A DNA stretch of 64,000 bases from Zhengitettix transpicula (GCA_037074705.1 CM073596.1:27192001-27256000); one strand, 5' to 3'. Shown: positions 30,500-43,436, numbered from the stretch's first letter. Numbers and translations are program-made. Notes: generated by a model not told the origin, from the sequence alone.

Positions 30500-33400
30500 A
30501 TAAGTGACTTCTTTTATCTTATTGTTGTTTATGATATTTGTGAATTTTTTAAAATATATGTAATGAGTTCTAAGTGACAGAAAATATTCAAAAATGATAA
30601 GAGAAATAATGTGAAAAGTAAAAACACATACTGTTGTCAACCACTAAATAATTTCTCCAAAATGTTTATATTTCTATTTAATCTTCAAAAATACGTTTAT
30701 ATATTGTATTTTTAGAAAAACTTCGTTATTAAAAATTTAGTTCTGATTTAAATACTTTGTTTGACAGGTACTGGGCCGTGGTAGACTACTTCAAAATTAT
30801 AGGACTGTCGTTAAATTAATAATTTTTTAACGAATTAATATACAATAAAATATGTTTCGCACTCATCTCAAAACTGTTCAGTTTCTTGTGCTGACTTAGT
30901 AAACATAAACGGATTAATTTTCAGTATAAGTCTCAACTTTTAATTAATGCAATGAAAAGAATTAAAATAAATATGATTAATGGGACCAGCTCCTGTAATT
31001 TCATTTTAAAACCGTCCCTTATGTTGTTTAAATATAATTGAATGTCTGAAGCAAAATTCCTGGTGGATAGTAGTTACTAGTCTAGCTCATAGATGGGGTA
31101 GGGGTATAATTTACTTCCGTGGAGTTCTTGCGGTCACGAATTCCGATTTCATTTCTAGGAAAACGTGAAACTGAATATTTATTTACAGTCGGTAGGTGCG
31201 GAGTTTGAAACTGTCATATTGTGTGTAATTATTATGATTATATTTATATAACCACTAAGTATTAAGTTTGTTAGTAATTTCATTGTTTGTTTCTTTTTAT
31301 AAAAATAAACATCGTTGTTCGGTATTGTTAATGATGAAAGCAACTTTGATCGTTCCTTAGCTGAATGGGGACCTGTTTCAAGAATGACATCTGGCACAAC
31401 ATAAATATTTATTTACATACTTTCGTCACCAATGTCATTTATGCTCAATATGGATGAAATATTTACACAAGAATTTTATAGAATACTAGAGTGTCTAATA
31501 AGCAACGTGATGTTTCCTTGTCTTCCAGACGGAAAATGTGTTATATTTTTTGTAATAATTCTTACCGGCCTATTGATGAAAGTGAATGTATCAAAGATGA
31601 GTTGATGGCGCCTCCAGAGGTAATCAATTTTTTTTTTTACACCAAACACTTCATCTTTCAGGATCTCGTAAGGCCGCACAGCAACGTTGACCTTTCCTCG
31701 TTGTCGTCTGTGACCTGCAGAAGCACAACTTTAAATCTGCGAGCAGTCTGTGTTATTATAGATTTAGTGGTAATATATGTGATATATATGAAAGTATAAC
31801 TATCATTGGATATCAATTTCAGTCATGTGTTAAATCCAGTTACTTCGCCTCAATAACACTTCAAAAATGAATTACGTCATTATCACCAAATTTTCAGATT
31901 CTACTAATATATTGTAGTAATTGGTAATTAAGGCATTGTTCTAATTGAAAAGTTGAATTGTAGAGGACTCATTATTGGTGGATATAGCGGACGCCGCAAC
32001 AAACCGGCAAGGCAAGTATTCTTGATCGGTCGAGAAGGTTTTACGCGCTCAAAATTTACGAGACAAACGAACAGTCGGGCAGCATACAGCAAATAGAACA
32101 GACGAGACGAACGAACAGTCTGGCAATGAACGGCGAGGCATAAAGACCAGCAAAGTCTATTGTACAAAAGTAGTACAGTCAGGCAATGAACGGCGAAGTG
32201 TAAAGACCACAAAATTCTAATACACGAAAAGTTGAACAAATTAGTCAGTCAGCAGCGAGAATGAAAAAGGTCTAATTTAAAGAACGAGAAAGTGTTCCAG
32301 TAACCAGTTCGCTGTTATATCAAAAATGTTTTCAGTCAACAGACAAAACCAATGAGGGGCATTTTCAACAAAAATCCACGAGACCTACGAATCCAGTTTG
32401 CAGTAAATCATCGAGAATCGACAAATTTATTTTAAACCAACTAACAAACTACGCTAATTAGAGTCTGTGAGCACTTAGAATCAGTGATATCCCCAAAATT
32501 GTGCACGAAAAGTTAAAATGAGACCTGGGCTGCCGTAAGTAGAAAGAAAACTTTAAAATCATTGTAAACCACGTTTAAAAGATAAACGTCAGATCGTTCT
32601 TTAATTATCGATAAAATGAGATCTTTAATTATTCAGATCATTCTTTATTTCTTGATAAAAATTGAAATTGTTTAAATTCAATCTTTAGTATTATTTCTTC
32701 AGCAACAAATTTCGACTATGTTCAGACGCATTGATTCCTATATAAAGCAAATGTAATTTTTGTGATTTTGATTATATAAATTCTGCCATTATCAAACCCA
32801 GTTCAAGACCCTGAGATCCCAAATATTTTGTAATTTGAATACTTGTTTTAAAATTGTTAACAAATCTTTTTTAATAGTTTTCACGTAATAGTTCTTTTCA
32901 TTTAAAAACGCCATATAATTTATATTATAAATTATTATCAAAAGGTAACAAAAGCTAGTTATATAAATTATTACAATATATTTAACTATTTTGAAACTAA
33001 GCAGGTCACCACAGATCCTTAAGAGATTAGTGAATGTTGAATCAAATGTGTGTTAATACAGTATATGAAAATATTTTGTGATAATTAAAATGATAAGATG
33101 TTATTTACACCAACTAGCAAAATGAATTACTGCGTGGAATGGATTTTTACCGTATACGCTTTAAAAATAGCCTATCAGTTACTTTTCTTTTTTTGAAGTA
33201 TGATACAGCAATCACATTTGTGAACGAAAGTGAACTCAATCGTTTTTAACGGTTTAAAACAGATATGAGAAACCTGTGTAGAAAATATTTCGAAAACGAA
33301 AATTTCTCTTCCGTTGTTTTGTTATTCCAATACTGCGTAATCGAAAAACTGATGATACAAACACTCATAATTATCTAAGAGAACGCCTTTAATGCAAATT

Positions 33401-34111
33401 TAGTATGAGACTAGAATTTCTCCTCACTGAACAACAGACGGTATTGATAGAGTACATCAGAGGAAATATGTGGAAAAATATTGTTTTTATAAAAGAATTT
33501 AATTATTATTTGATTTATATAGTACGACAGAGATAAATATTTGTTTTTTTTTATTAAAAACTACAATATTTTACATATTTTACCAAACTAAAAACAACTG
33601 TCAACTTTACATAATTTATTTCTTAATTTTTTAATCTCTCTGGCAGTAGTTAACGTGAAGATCCTGTGGCCAGCTCTAGGCCGTTGCTTGTCAATGAACA
33701 CACTGCAGAATACGTTTGTAGTGTTTAACCTCATAACTTAATCTCTAACATGTAATCTTTGATAGTTTCATTGATGACGCAACGTAGAAGTACAGAGATA
33801 TTAAGCACACTTTAAAAGAATATATCTTACTAAAATGTTATAAGATAAAAACTAAAATACAAATAAAAATAATCTTGACGTCAACATATATGAACTGAAA
33901 TATGGTTTAAATATATTACTATCTAAATTTCAAAAAGCATATATATATATATATATATATATAAATTTGATTCTTGAGGTAGTAAAAATTAAATTGAATT
34001 GAAATATCCCGATGGAAAGAATTAAAATATTTAATTGTTAAAAATATATACGGAAGCTAAAACGAATTGCTAAATTAGTATATATGTATATATATATATA
34101 TATATAACAGT
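30500..34111. other. Intergenic region downstream of gene E
   Basis: Mostly AT-rich. It includes the GC-richer block at 31950-32535, and from about 32985 the left end of the duplicated segment that also flanks gene F. TA microsatellites lie at 33938-33963 and 34079-34107, the latter within 35 nt of the gene E stop codon. No coding sequence is supported. Confidence 0.55.
31950..32535. repeat. GC-richer block with imperfect 60-bp internal repeats
   Basis: The unit starting ACAGTC-GGCAATGAACGGCGA occurs at 32115 and 32175, with a weaker match at 32071, and each is followed by TAAAGACCA-like sequence. The block ends at a good donor (GCTGCC followed by GTAAGTAG near 32533). It may be part of a retroelement leader or an untranslated exon on the + strand. 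It has no long ORF. Confidence 0.35.
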
Positions 34112-34117
34112 TTTATT
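34112..34117 (-). terminator. Polyadenylation signal, gene E
   Basis: AATAAA on the - strand, 18 nt after the gene E stop codon and next to a TA microsatellite. Confidence 0.45.
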
Positions 34118-34134
34118 TTTTAAAAAAGATACCG

Positions 34135-37100
34135 CTAAGACCAGTCTTCCTTTATCAGGTCAGCCCCTTTCTCGCCCACCATGATCGAAGGAGCGTTCGT
34201 ATTTCCACTTACAGTGTTGGGTATTATAGATGCGTCTATTACGCGCAAATTTTTTACTCCTTTCACGCGTAACCTCGGGTCTACAACAGACCATTCTTCT
34301 GATAAAGGCCCCATGCTGCACGAGCCGGTCGGGTGATACAAACAAGTGGTTGTGTATGGAAGCGAACACCTGATAAAATCTTCCGAAAACGGCTCTTTAT
34401 CTGCACAAGCAGCAACCGGCAACGGAACGACTTCTTGGATACCTGGCGTGTTTCTTCCGATCTCATATGCAGCATTAATGGCAGCAATTATAGACTGAAT
34501 GTCGTTCTCTGCCGTGAGGTAATTGCCGTAGATCCGAGGTTCCTGCTTCGGATCGTCACTTTGCAATTCAATCTTTCCGTAGCTTTCTGGGTGCAACAGT
34601 ACAATTGCCACGAAGAAAATATCATTATCACGTGTTAATGTTTCGAATCCTTTCATGGTCTCATCGTTTAAGCCAAACAGTCCAGGAAGTGATGGCAGAT
34701 CAGATTCACGGAAAAAGAGAAAGCCCACTTGAATGTCCGGATAATTTTCAATAGGTTTACTGAATTTCGTCTTAATGAATCCCATAAATGCTGCCGCACT
34801 GATTCCAGCCAACGGCCCTTCGCGATTCTTCAGGTACTGGAACGCCGAATCGAGAGTTTCGGTCGGGTTAGGTATGGATTTATTCATTGCGTAGTGAACT
34901 CCAAAGTATAAAATGTGGTCTTTCATCCTATCTCCTGTTTTGATGTCGCTGATAACGGGTATATTATATCGACGAAGCTGTTCACTGGGTCCAATTCCAG
35001 AGAGCAATAGGATCTGAGGTGAACTGATTGATCCTCCAGACACAATGATTTCTTTACTCGCATTCACCCTTCGAAGACTTCCATCAGAGATAAACTCCAC
35101 CCCGTATGCTACCTTGGTGGTCTCGTCCACCAGGACTTTGGTTACCAGGCAGTTCCTGGCAACGTGCAGATTTCTTCTGTCTTTTGCTGGTGTCAAGAAA
35201 GCCTTGGCTGCGCTGCACCGTGTTCCGTCTCTAGTATTCAGCTCTGTAAGACCGAATCCAAGTTCTCCGTTATTGTTGAAATCGTCTACCAATTCGTAGT
35301 TGGATCTTCGGACTCCCTCAAGCATCATTTCGTAGAACGGTGGATCATCAGCCGGGCTGACCGTCAGTTCTCCTCCAGTGGCGTGATAACGGAAAGCATC
35401 AGGAAGAGCAAGTATTTCCTTTGACCTGGCGTCCTCGGATTTCCTGAAGTAAGGGAGGACACCTTCGTAGTCCCAACCAGGATTCCCCATCGCAGCCCAT
35501 TGTTCGTAGTCTTCCCTTAAAGGAAAGAGGAGTAACCAAATTTGAAAAGATGGATGTTTAATTAACTTTCATTAAGATAAATTTTTTAAATTCTAAACAT
35601 GATATTTTAATAATTAGAAATAAATTTCTATAACTTTAATTATTCTCGCTAACAGAAAAATATAACCAAATTGGAAATGTGTATTTGTCAAAATAAATTG
35701 AGTGTGATTTATAAAGTTACAGTTGGCTAGTAGCTTTAAAGTAATTATTAACCCGATAAAAAATCGTTTTAAGAATAATTTAGAACAACATGGGAAAAGT
35801 TCTGAAATAGTAATGTTGAATATTTAAATACATAGACCGAATTTACAAATAAAAAGAATAGTAAAGCTATAGGCAAATGAACGGATAGATGTTCAGATAC
35901 AATTAAAGTTGTTTATAATATAGTATAATGTTGATGTGCAGAAATAACCATAAACAGTCATCAAATTTTTAATTTATTAAATAATCCATTGGAAGCTTTC
36001 AACTATTTTGTTATAATCATCCTGAATGAACAATCAAACGTGACTACTTACATAAAGATAAGCGTAACGCACCTTCCTGTCCTATAGTTAAAATCACAAT
36101 AACTTTCAAAATATTAGTACTTATATGTACTTGGTCACTAATGTAAAACTATGTTGTTTTATTCAACAAGGTCCGTTCTTAAACTGCTCCATTAGGTGGT
36201 TCAGTGTGTATTATTACAACCGAAAATCGATTAAAACCCACAGCCAAAAGCAACACAGCGCTGTCCACCCACACAAAATTGACTAACCGTGAGTTCGTTT
36301 TTAATAATATTAAAAAATTACATAATAATATTCATAAAATAAAACTTAGAATAGCAGAAGCAATTTGTATTAAACTGAACAGAAACAATATTGTTAATAA
36401 TAGAAACGAAGATTTAGAAATAGAAAAACAGTATGCAGAGATACATAAAATTTTGATAAGTGGAATGTACAAAAATACTTATAAATTTTAATGTAACGTA
36501 TTATAAGTTTTTATGTATCTATGTTGATGTGTATATGTTTACATGCATGTATAATGATATATATATATATATATATATATGTCGATATATATATGTATAT
36601 ATATAAATATATATATGTATGTATAGATACGTGTAGGTAAATAATAACTAACAACATGATAAATCGTGACTATAGTATCGATTTTCGATACCTAATTGAG
36701 CAGTTTAAGAACGGACCTTGTTGAATAAACAACACAGTTTTACATTAGTGACTAAGTACCTATAGGTACTAATATTTTTAAAATTATTGAGATTTTAAAT
36801 AAAGGACAGGAAGGTATGTTATGCTAATGGTTTTGCAATGTATTCTTTACTTGATGTTTATATAAGTAGTAACGTTTCATTGTTCATTCAGGATGATTAT
36901 AACAAAATAGTTGAAAGCTTCCAATGGATTATTTAATAAAATTAAAAACTTGCAGACTGTTTATGGTTATTTCTGCAAATCAACGTCTACAGTCGTTTTT
37001 ACCATAATTAATACAGTATAATTCAAATTCATCAACATTTATTGCAATTCTAAATGTGTTAGGTGACCCAAAATAACTTTGAAAGTGTTTTAAATTTTTA

Positions 37101-38316
37101 TTATGGAGAATAACATGGACAAAAAGTATATTAAGATACTAATTAAATCCTGAAGAAAATATCGTAATTTCGTGGTAAAAAAATATTGTGGCATTTAAAG
37201 GTAGTGATAGGTATTATACTGTATCTAACCGGATATAGTGGAATGTATGAACATAATGATATCATGATTTGATGAAAAAGACATATACACTCAGAAATGA
37301 GAGAGACTATATTTATTTTGGCAGAATCTTTCAGATTTAATGAATGATTTATTGAAACTATCAGTGCACACTGCAGAAGTCGGTTAATCTTCGTGCTAAA
37401 ATGGACAGCTATCGTATTAGAATAAAAAACCTAAATAAACTCCTCAAAATATTTAGATTAAATCTATTAATGTATTCTAGCAGCGAAGTTATTCTAAACA
37501 ACATAAACTGTGACAGATCCTTATTTTTGTTATTCACTTGACGTCACTTTATTTACCTCCTTCCTCTCTGATATATTTGGGCATTGATGATGCTGGTACC
37601 ACCCAACACCTTCCCTCTAGAGACGTAACATCTTTCTCCAACAGATCCTTTGCAGCATTCCGGCTGAGGCTCAGTTGTAAAGTTCCAGTTGTAAGCAGTT
37701 GGAGGCCAAAGCGTACCAAATAACCCAGGAACTTCTGACTCTAGTGGTGGGTCTCCTCCAGCTTCTAACAGGAGAACCTGAAATGTTCAAATCGAATATT
37801 ACGAACGTGCAATATTATAGTTTATTAATATCGAATTAATATCAATAATTTCGAATTCGAAGTTTATGTAATCTCTGATAACACGGCTCTTAAATCACAT
37901 GTTTAGCCCCTGTTGGTATGACGTAGATTGAGTAAGGGTTAATTATATAATATTGAAAATTCCTTAGTGATTTAAGTATTTATTCCTTTCCCTACTCAAC
38001 AAATTTAGGAAACATAAATACGCTGGACAATAATATATATATATATATTAATTTTGAGTCGTGTTATACAAACCGTCCAATTACTGTTTTCGCTCAGTCT
38101 GGAAGCCACAGTACAACCAGCAGATCCAGCTCCCACAACGATAAAATCGTAGCAATCTTTCAACCTTTCAGCAGCGTCTGGAGGATAAATGGACGTGTCC
38201 TTCAGTCTACATTGAGATTCCAGTAAAGTAGTAAAGAATGTCGTGAAGAATACGGTGCCCAAATCTGGGGCTCGACACGTGTTCGTGTTCAGTGTTGGAC
38301 AATCAGTACAGTACAT
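34135..38316 (-). CDS. Gene E: GMC oxidoreductase, glucose dehydrogenase-like (3 coding exons)
   Basis: Exons in order are 38316-38074, 37777-37557 and 35515-34135, giving 614 aa. Exon 2 lacks an ATG but is fully open and nearly identical to gene F exon 2. The FAD loop is VVGAGSAGC (G62, G64, G67). Signature 1 is GKVLGGTSIINAQ and signature 2 SGGSISSPQILLLSGIG, with Gly for the usual Ala. The active-site pair is H549 (YHPTGSC) and N593 (SGNTNAP). The exon 1 donor is weak (ACG followed by GTTTGT), but its position is fixed by phase and by the paralogs. Intron 2 (35516-37556) is 2.04 kb against 259 bp in gene F because of a Penelope-like insertion. The start was chosen at MYCTDC, 7 nt after the TTTTCCAG acceptor, to match the other members. 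Confidence 0.93.
35933..36981 (+). mobile_element. Penelope-like inverted-repeat element in gene E intron 2
   Basis: Left arm 35933-36190 and right arm 36696-36981 are reverse complements over roughly 260 nt with modest divergence and small indels. Between them are a short open frame on the + strand and a TA microsatellite (36557-36612). Such inverted terminal repeats around a truncated 3' coding end are typical of Penelope-like retroelements, but a large foldback transposon would look similar. The paralogous intron in gene F has no such sequence, so insertion followed the E/F duplication or was lost from F. Confidence 0.55.
36204..36491 (+). pseudogene. Possible C-terminal fragment of a Penelope-like reverse transcriptase/GIY-YIG polyprotein
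   Basis: A basic, Asn/Ile-rich frame of up to 95 codons lies between the inverted arms. The segment NNIKKLHNNIHKIKLRIAEA followed by ICIK resembles the end of GIY-YIG-type tails, where an I-x-EA-I-x-I-K stretch is usual, and it ends shortly afterwards. The match rests on this short pattern and on context only. The rest of the polyprotein is absent. Confidence 0.35.
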
Positions 38317-38664
38317 ATTTGTCTGGAAAATGAACACAGAGACAATATTATAGTACATATAACATCAAATTCGATGTTTCAATACATTACAGTTGCGGGG
38401 AAACAAACATAAAATATGTCGTAGGGGCTGTTTGAGAAACTATTTCAATGGAAAGGTTTGGGATCTATCGCCTACGTCTCACGGTATTTTTAAATTGTCC
38501 ACGGTGATGATTGTTGGCTGACGCGTGCTGTTCTGCAGCTCTGAGGTGTCTTCTTGCTCTTCCTTATCGCAAGTTGTAGTCTCTTTCCATTTGAAAGTCT
38601 CAGCCACGACTGTTTTATCTCTTCTCATATTACCACGTAAACTCTTCTCTGACCCTGAGGAAGT

Positions 38665-39190
38665 ATGAGAGGGCTATTCTCTCGCAGGCAGAACCTTATA
38701 GGAGAGATGGAAGGGGCTACCTTTGGGGATTCGTCCTCCTGTCCCCGTTTTTGAACTAAGGTTCCCACAAGCCGAGGCACCTCGGCCTGTTTTGAGAGGT
38801 GTTGGTTCCGGGGTCACAGACCTTGGGCATACGGTAAGAATTGTTCTCTATTCCCATTGGAACAGTCGGCCAGCTGCCTCCTAAACTGGTCGAGGCACGG
38901 AGAACGTAATGTTGCGTCCCCACAGGAAACTCCTCTCCCGCGATTGGAAGGGCGTGGGACAAGTACCCAATGCCCGACCTACCTGATACAGGTTTTCTAG
39001 GGTTTGTCCTGCATTAGTTTTAGGCGAATTCCGGGTAGGATCCTTAAAATATAGCCCCGGGGCCCAGTTAACCCTTGGCTACCTTCCTCTACCCTTCTAC
39101 ACCCCCCCTTTAAATCCCTTCCTATGCTACTTATGGGGAGTTGCCACCATGTGGATTACCCTCATGTAGCCTGTTACTCTGAAAAGAAAA
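38665..39190 (+). repeat. A-tailed interspersed repeat, copy 1
   Basis: GC-richer repeat of about 525 bp. It starts near the half-palindrome ATTCTCTCGCAGG and ends in CTCATGTAGCCTGTTACTC plus an A-rich tail. Its body matches 48829-49338. All copies in the window have the same orientation. An A-rich 3' end and variable 5' ends suggest a retroposon (SINE, or a LINE 3' end). An antisense open frame of about 68 codons (38756-38962) is also open in copy 3. Confidence 0.75.
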
Positions 39191-39665
39191 AAGATTCTCT
39201 GACCCTTCTCACTTCTGTGTTCCGTCCCGTTCCTATACTTTTTTCTCCAACACCTCCAAATTTTGCCTTCCATATCCCAAAGCACCAATCAATTCACGAC
39301 GCAAATGCAAATTTGCATTCCCGTACCGTAGTAATTAAAAAGATGAATGGAGCTAAGTTCTCAACTATAGCATTTTCCTATTTTATTTCCAATGTTTTAA
39401 TTGGTAACCCATTTATATCAATTTTACATTTGTTAAGTATACAATTCAAAGGAAATAAAAAATTTAGACTTGAGAATACTTACTTTCCGGATTGTTCAGT
39501 TTTTTTTATAATAAGCAGAAGTAAATGAAAAAAATATATATGACCAATAATACATTAATTTAAAAAACTTTACATATATTTGGATTTGATATGATACTGG
39601 AAATTTATGCACCCAATGTTGTATTAAACTTTATGTCTAGGTACCGAAAAAATTATTTAACTTAC

Positions 39666-39751
39666 AAATCTCGAGAAGTGCTTTTAAGAACACTGTTTTG
39701 GAGTAGTGAGAAACCTAGTAAGCTCTTTGCACATTATCATCCGTTCTTATA
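39666..39751 (-). promoter_or_regulatory. Candidate promoter and untranslated first exon of gene E
   Basis: On the gene strand, TATAAG (39751-39746) is followed about 80 nt later by a consensus donor, GAGATTT then GTAAGT (GT at 39665-39664). The same layout and much of the sequence recur upstream of gene F. The intron would end at the acceptor just before the gene E start codon, making it about 1.34 kb. Confidence 0.5.
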
Positions 39752-41194
39752 GAGACAGCTTTCGAAAACACAATCTGAATTGATAATATGGTTTATATCC
39801 TGTCAAACAGAACATTTTTAGCATATCGCTCATTTCGTAATAAGATTCGAAACAACCTTTCAGTGTATAGATAAACTAATAGCATTAACGAAACATAATA
39901 TTCTACTTTTGATTACATGTTCATTCTTGTTCCAAATGTTAGGCAACTTATGAAAATAAGCGTTCACAAACGCAAACCGAGGATAATGTTATTGTGGAGC
40001 GTTTTATTACAAACTTAGTTTAGAAATTCAGAGGAATGTACCTTAATAAATGGCATTGTTATGTTAACCATGGATATTATAACAAACTAAGCTTACAAAA
40101 TATGGCAAATTTCGGGATGATTAATGGCTAACAATATTAGTAATTTCTTGTTCACTTAAATTATATCATCAGAAGAGATTAACAAATTTTACATTTGTCA
40201 AGAATACAATTCAAAGGAAATAAAATATTTAGACTTGAGTATACTTACTTTCCGGATTATTCAGTTTTTTATAATAAGCATAAGTAAAAGAAAAAGATAT
40301 ATATTTATGACCAATAAGTCATTAATTTAAATATTTAGTTTAAAATAACAACAAAGTTTCAACATCTGTTTGTCCCTTCTGTAGATTGTTACGTGACAAA
40401 AAAATATGTATTAAAATTAGTGAACTTGAAATTGTAATTGCTCACTCATTCTTCCTGTGAAGAAACCTTGTTCGGTTAGACGATTACAGATTATCAAAAA
40501 CATTTATGTATGGGTTGAATTACTATACAGAATAAGATTAATTGAACTTAAATTATCAGATTACGTAGAATTACATCAATACTATTTTTTGAAACATTAA
40601 TACAATATCAAAATGACAAACCAATGAGATTAACGTATTATAAACGTGGTTTAATTTTATGGTATCAATTTACGAACGTAGTGTATAGTCAGTAGTTTAA
40701 ATTTGTAGCATTTCTACTAACTTACGTTTAAATAAATTTTATTTATGACTATTATAGATCGTAAATTTCATTTTATTTTATGTAATGGAAAACAGAAATT
40801 AAGTAAAAAATCATTGAATATAAATTATTTTTAGTTTATTCCTTTATATTGGAGTAATGTTATCATGCTTGTGAAAACAAGATTCTTAAACGATGATATA
40901 TATATATATAATTTATTTAGAGTTTTATACATTAGTAAAAGAAAAAAAAATAAGGTTAGTTAATAAGCAACAGTTTTAGTTTTGCTGAATGAAGATAATT
41001 TTTGGAAAAAGAAGTTTTGTGATGTAACGTAATTGATTTCGATTTGTGTGAGAATAAAAAATATACACGCCTGAGTACAAAAGAGAGTTTGAAAGTTTAA
41101 ACAAAAACTATAACGCAAAGAAATTATTTTGATTTTGGTAATTTTGCCTAAAAATTACCTGGCGCTCAATTAATAAAATACTATAGCGGCTTCT

Positions 41195-41197
<3 letters not shown>

Positions 41198-41243
<46 letters not shown>
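41198..41243. repeat. TA microsatellite
   Basis: Uninterrupted (AT)n of about 46 nt, the longest in the window, just left of the 28-bp direct repeat at 41323. Confidence 0.9.
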
Positions 41244-41245
<2 letters not shown>

Positions 41246-41322
41246 TTGCTGCTCCGTTTTATATAATTTGAGAATTTTAAAATGAAGAATAGTTAAATAA
41301 TAATTCCTGACGTAGATTCTCT

Positions 41323-42031
41323 AAGTTTATTTTATTCATGTATGTAAATATTTGTGATTAGCCGACGTACCTGTCAGTTTTGCGAGGTGTATGCTCGTTG
41401 TTTCAGCATTATGATACACGGTAACAGTTGCCCGTTGCTCCAATTCGAGCATTCGGCCAACCGCCTCCTTACCTGATCAACGTATGGCGTCTGAAATGCT
41501 GCGCACCAACAGAAAATCCTTTCTCTGGTAGTTATTCGTAGGATGTGAGACCCCGCCCTGCCTGAGGAAAGTTTCTATAGGGTTTTTCCTACATCACTTC
41601 TTGTCGCATATCTTTTAACTACAACTAGGGATTTCTAGTTAACCTTTGGATACCTTGTTATCTCAAAAGCTTCCTCCTTTAATAGTCTTTCATATTTTTC
41701 CTCTTTCTAAATAAAATCGAAACATTTGTAAATAGAATGTTACGTGTTTCTACTATTTCGTTACATTTAATTCAAGCAAAGTTAACTTCATTATTAGTGC
41801 AATTTTAATCTCATTTTATAAATAACAAATATATATACTCGTAAATATTTAAATATGATATATTAAATTTAATAATTATTCACAATATATGAAGATACAC
41901 GAGACCTATTTATTGTCCCACATTATAACAATCATTTTCACGGATTTATTTGTTCCTGTCATCAGGCCAATAAAACTTCAAACATATTCCAAAATATACA
42001 CCCAAGTTTATTTTATTCATGTATGTAAATA
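41323..42031. mobile_element. Composite insertion between 28-bp direct repeats
   Basis: The same 28 nt occur at 41323-41350 and 42004-42031, without mismatch. The 653 nt between them hold a diverged copy of the A-tailed repeat (about 41368-41690) and, in reverse orientation, a fragment with a hammerhead-like box order (41934-41965). The repeats may be a target-site duplication or the result of a local rearrangement. Confidence 0.4.
41934..41965 (-). ncRNA. Degenerate hammerhead-like motif
   Basis: On the - strand, CTGATGA (41965-41959) is followed by a 3-bp GGA/TCC stem and then GTGAAAA, against the consensus GAAA directly after the stem. Further on, an AATAAATAGG stretch resembles the AT-rich segment after GAAA in the 13.8-kb motif. 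The stem is short and the box imperfect, so it is at best a decayed Penelope-type terminal repeat. Confidence 0.25.
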
Positions 42032-43436
42032 CTGTAAAAGTTTAATAATTTATTTGACTATGTTGAAACGAAACAAGTCTCCGTAGGGGATTAAGAAAAT
42101 AGTGGATGGACTTGATGCGTTGAATCAGTCGTGCGTTACTACAAGGTGTGAAAAGATTTTGTGGGAATTAAAGATCTTATTTATCTTGAATAATTACATG
42201 TTTTTTCCACCAACTAGCAAAATCAATTACTGCGTGAAATGGATTCTTACCTTACACGCTTTAAAAATGCCCTATCAGTTACTTTCCAGTTTTTAAGTAC
42301 GATACAGCTATCGCATTTCTGAATGAAAGTGAACTTAATCGTTTTTAACGTATTAAGAAGAGATAAGAGCCACTGGTGTAACAATGTTTTTGAAAACAGT
42401 GATAACTCTTACAATTTTGGTTATTCTAATAGTAGATTATTAGATTATATCAGAGAAAATGAGATTTAATACTGTGAATATAATTTTAGCAATTTAATGT
42501 TACATTCTAATATTGTCATATCTACGAACCGTATATATTTTAATATAATACCATCTTAATTTGTTTCTTCTTGTTGATTTTAAATTCAAACAAATTAAAA
42601 TATATAATACAATACTAATATTTAGGTTATTGTATTTGAACGTAGAGACGAAACTACTTAAGATGGAATATTATAACGTGAGATACCCATAAAAGAAATT
42701 TTTTCATAATTAGGTGGCTGACGAAATGAATGAACCGTTAGAGGAAAAACTGCCTTAATATTGAGAAAAAGTTTTGGTATCCAAAGCGGTTTAGAACTGT
42801 TCCTTACACTACCGAAACCAAATGAATACAGGATAATTGAAAAAACAACAAAAATTTATTTCACAAAATTGATTGTAATTATTTTCATTGTTATACCGGA
42901 CAAGCAAATAGATTTTCAAAACAAGGATTATAGAACGTACTTTAAAGAGCAATCTTTATGCTCGATTCTTGATACTTCTTATTAAACTTGTGTTGGTCAT
43001 TTAGGCTAAAGATAGTTTATGAAGTCTCAACACTGGTGGAAGAATAATATTCAGACGAAAATGTATGCATCGAATGTTTTTATTAATTCATTTATTAATT
43101 TTCAATATCTCTGGCCGTCTCTGTAACAGAGGACAACACTAAGGGTCATTTTGCAACACTTTGCTAAATAATTTATTACGGTTTCACCTTATTCACTCAC
43201 TTGTAATATTATTATACAGTAATTTTTATTAATTATGAACGAAGTTCGAAAATAATGGAAATAAAAATTAAACCTGGCTACAATATATAAAAATAATTGA
43301 ATATGATTGTTAAGTTAATAAATAGTTTCACTTAAGTGGTCGGAATTGCAATATTATTTTGTACCATGAATATATAGGAAAGCTAGATGAACTCCTAAGC
43401 TAGTATTAATAAAGGGAATTAATTTTTTAAAATATA

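Larger units (their letters stand above)
38317..43436. other. Intergenic region between genes E and F
   Basis: In order it holds: the 5' region of gene E with one copy of the A-tailed repeat (38665-39190); a locally duplicated 150-bp segment (39418 and 40188); the candidate gene E promoter (39666-39751); a TA microsatellite (41198-41243); a composite insertion between 28-bp direct repeats (41323-42031); and the downstream flank of gene F, which is homologous to that of gene E from about 42050. No intact gene is visible. Confidence 0.6.

Noticed and set aside
34160..34369. Open frames in other frames across the gene E, F and G 3' exons (for example 34160-34369, 43465-43674, 51583-51894)
   Set aside because: They lie fully inside conserved GMC coding exons in another frame or on the other strand and have no independent features.
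38756..38962. Antisense open frame in A-tailed repeat copy 1, also open in copy 3 (48905-49117)
   Set aside because: Open in two copies of a young repeat, but the repeat is 3'-tailed on the other strand and the product has no recognisable domain; conservation can be explained by recent copying.
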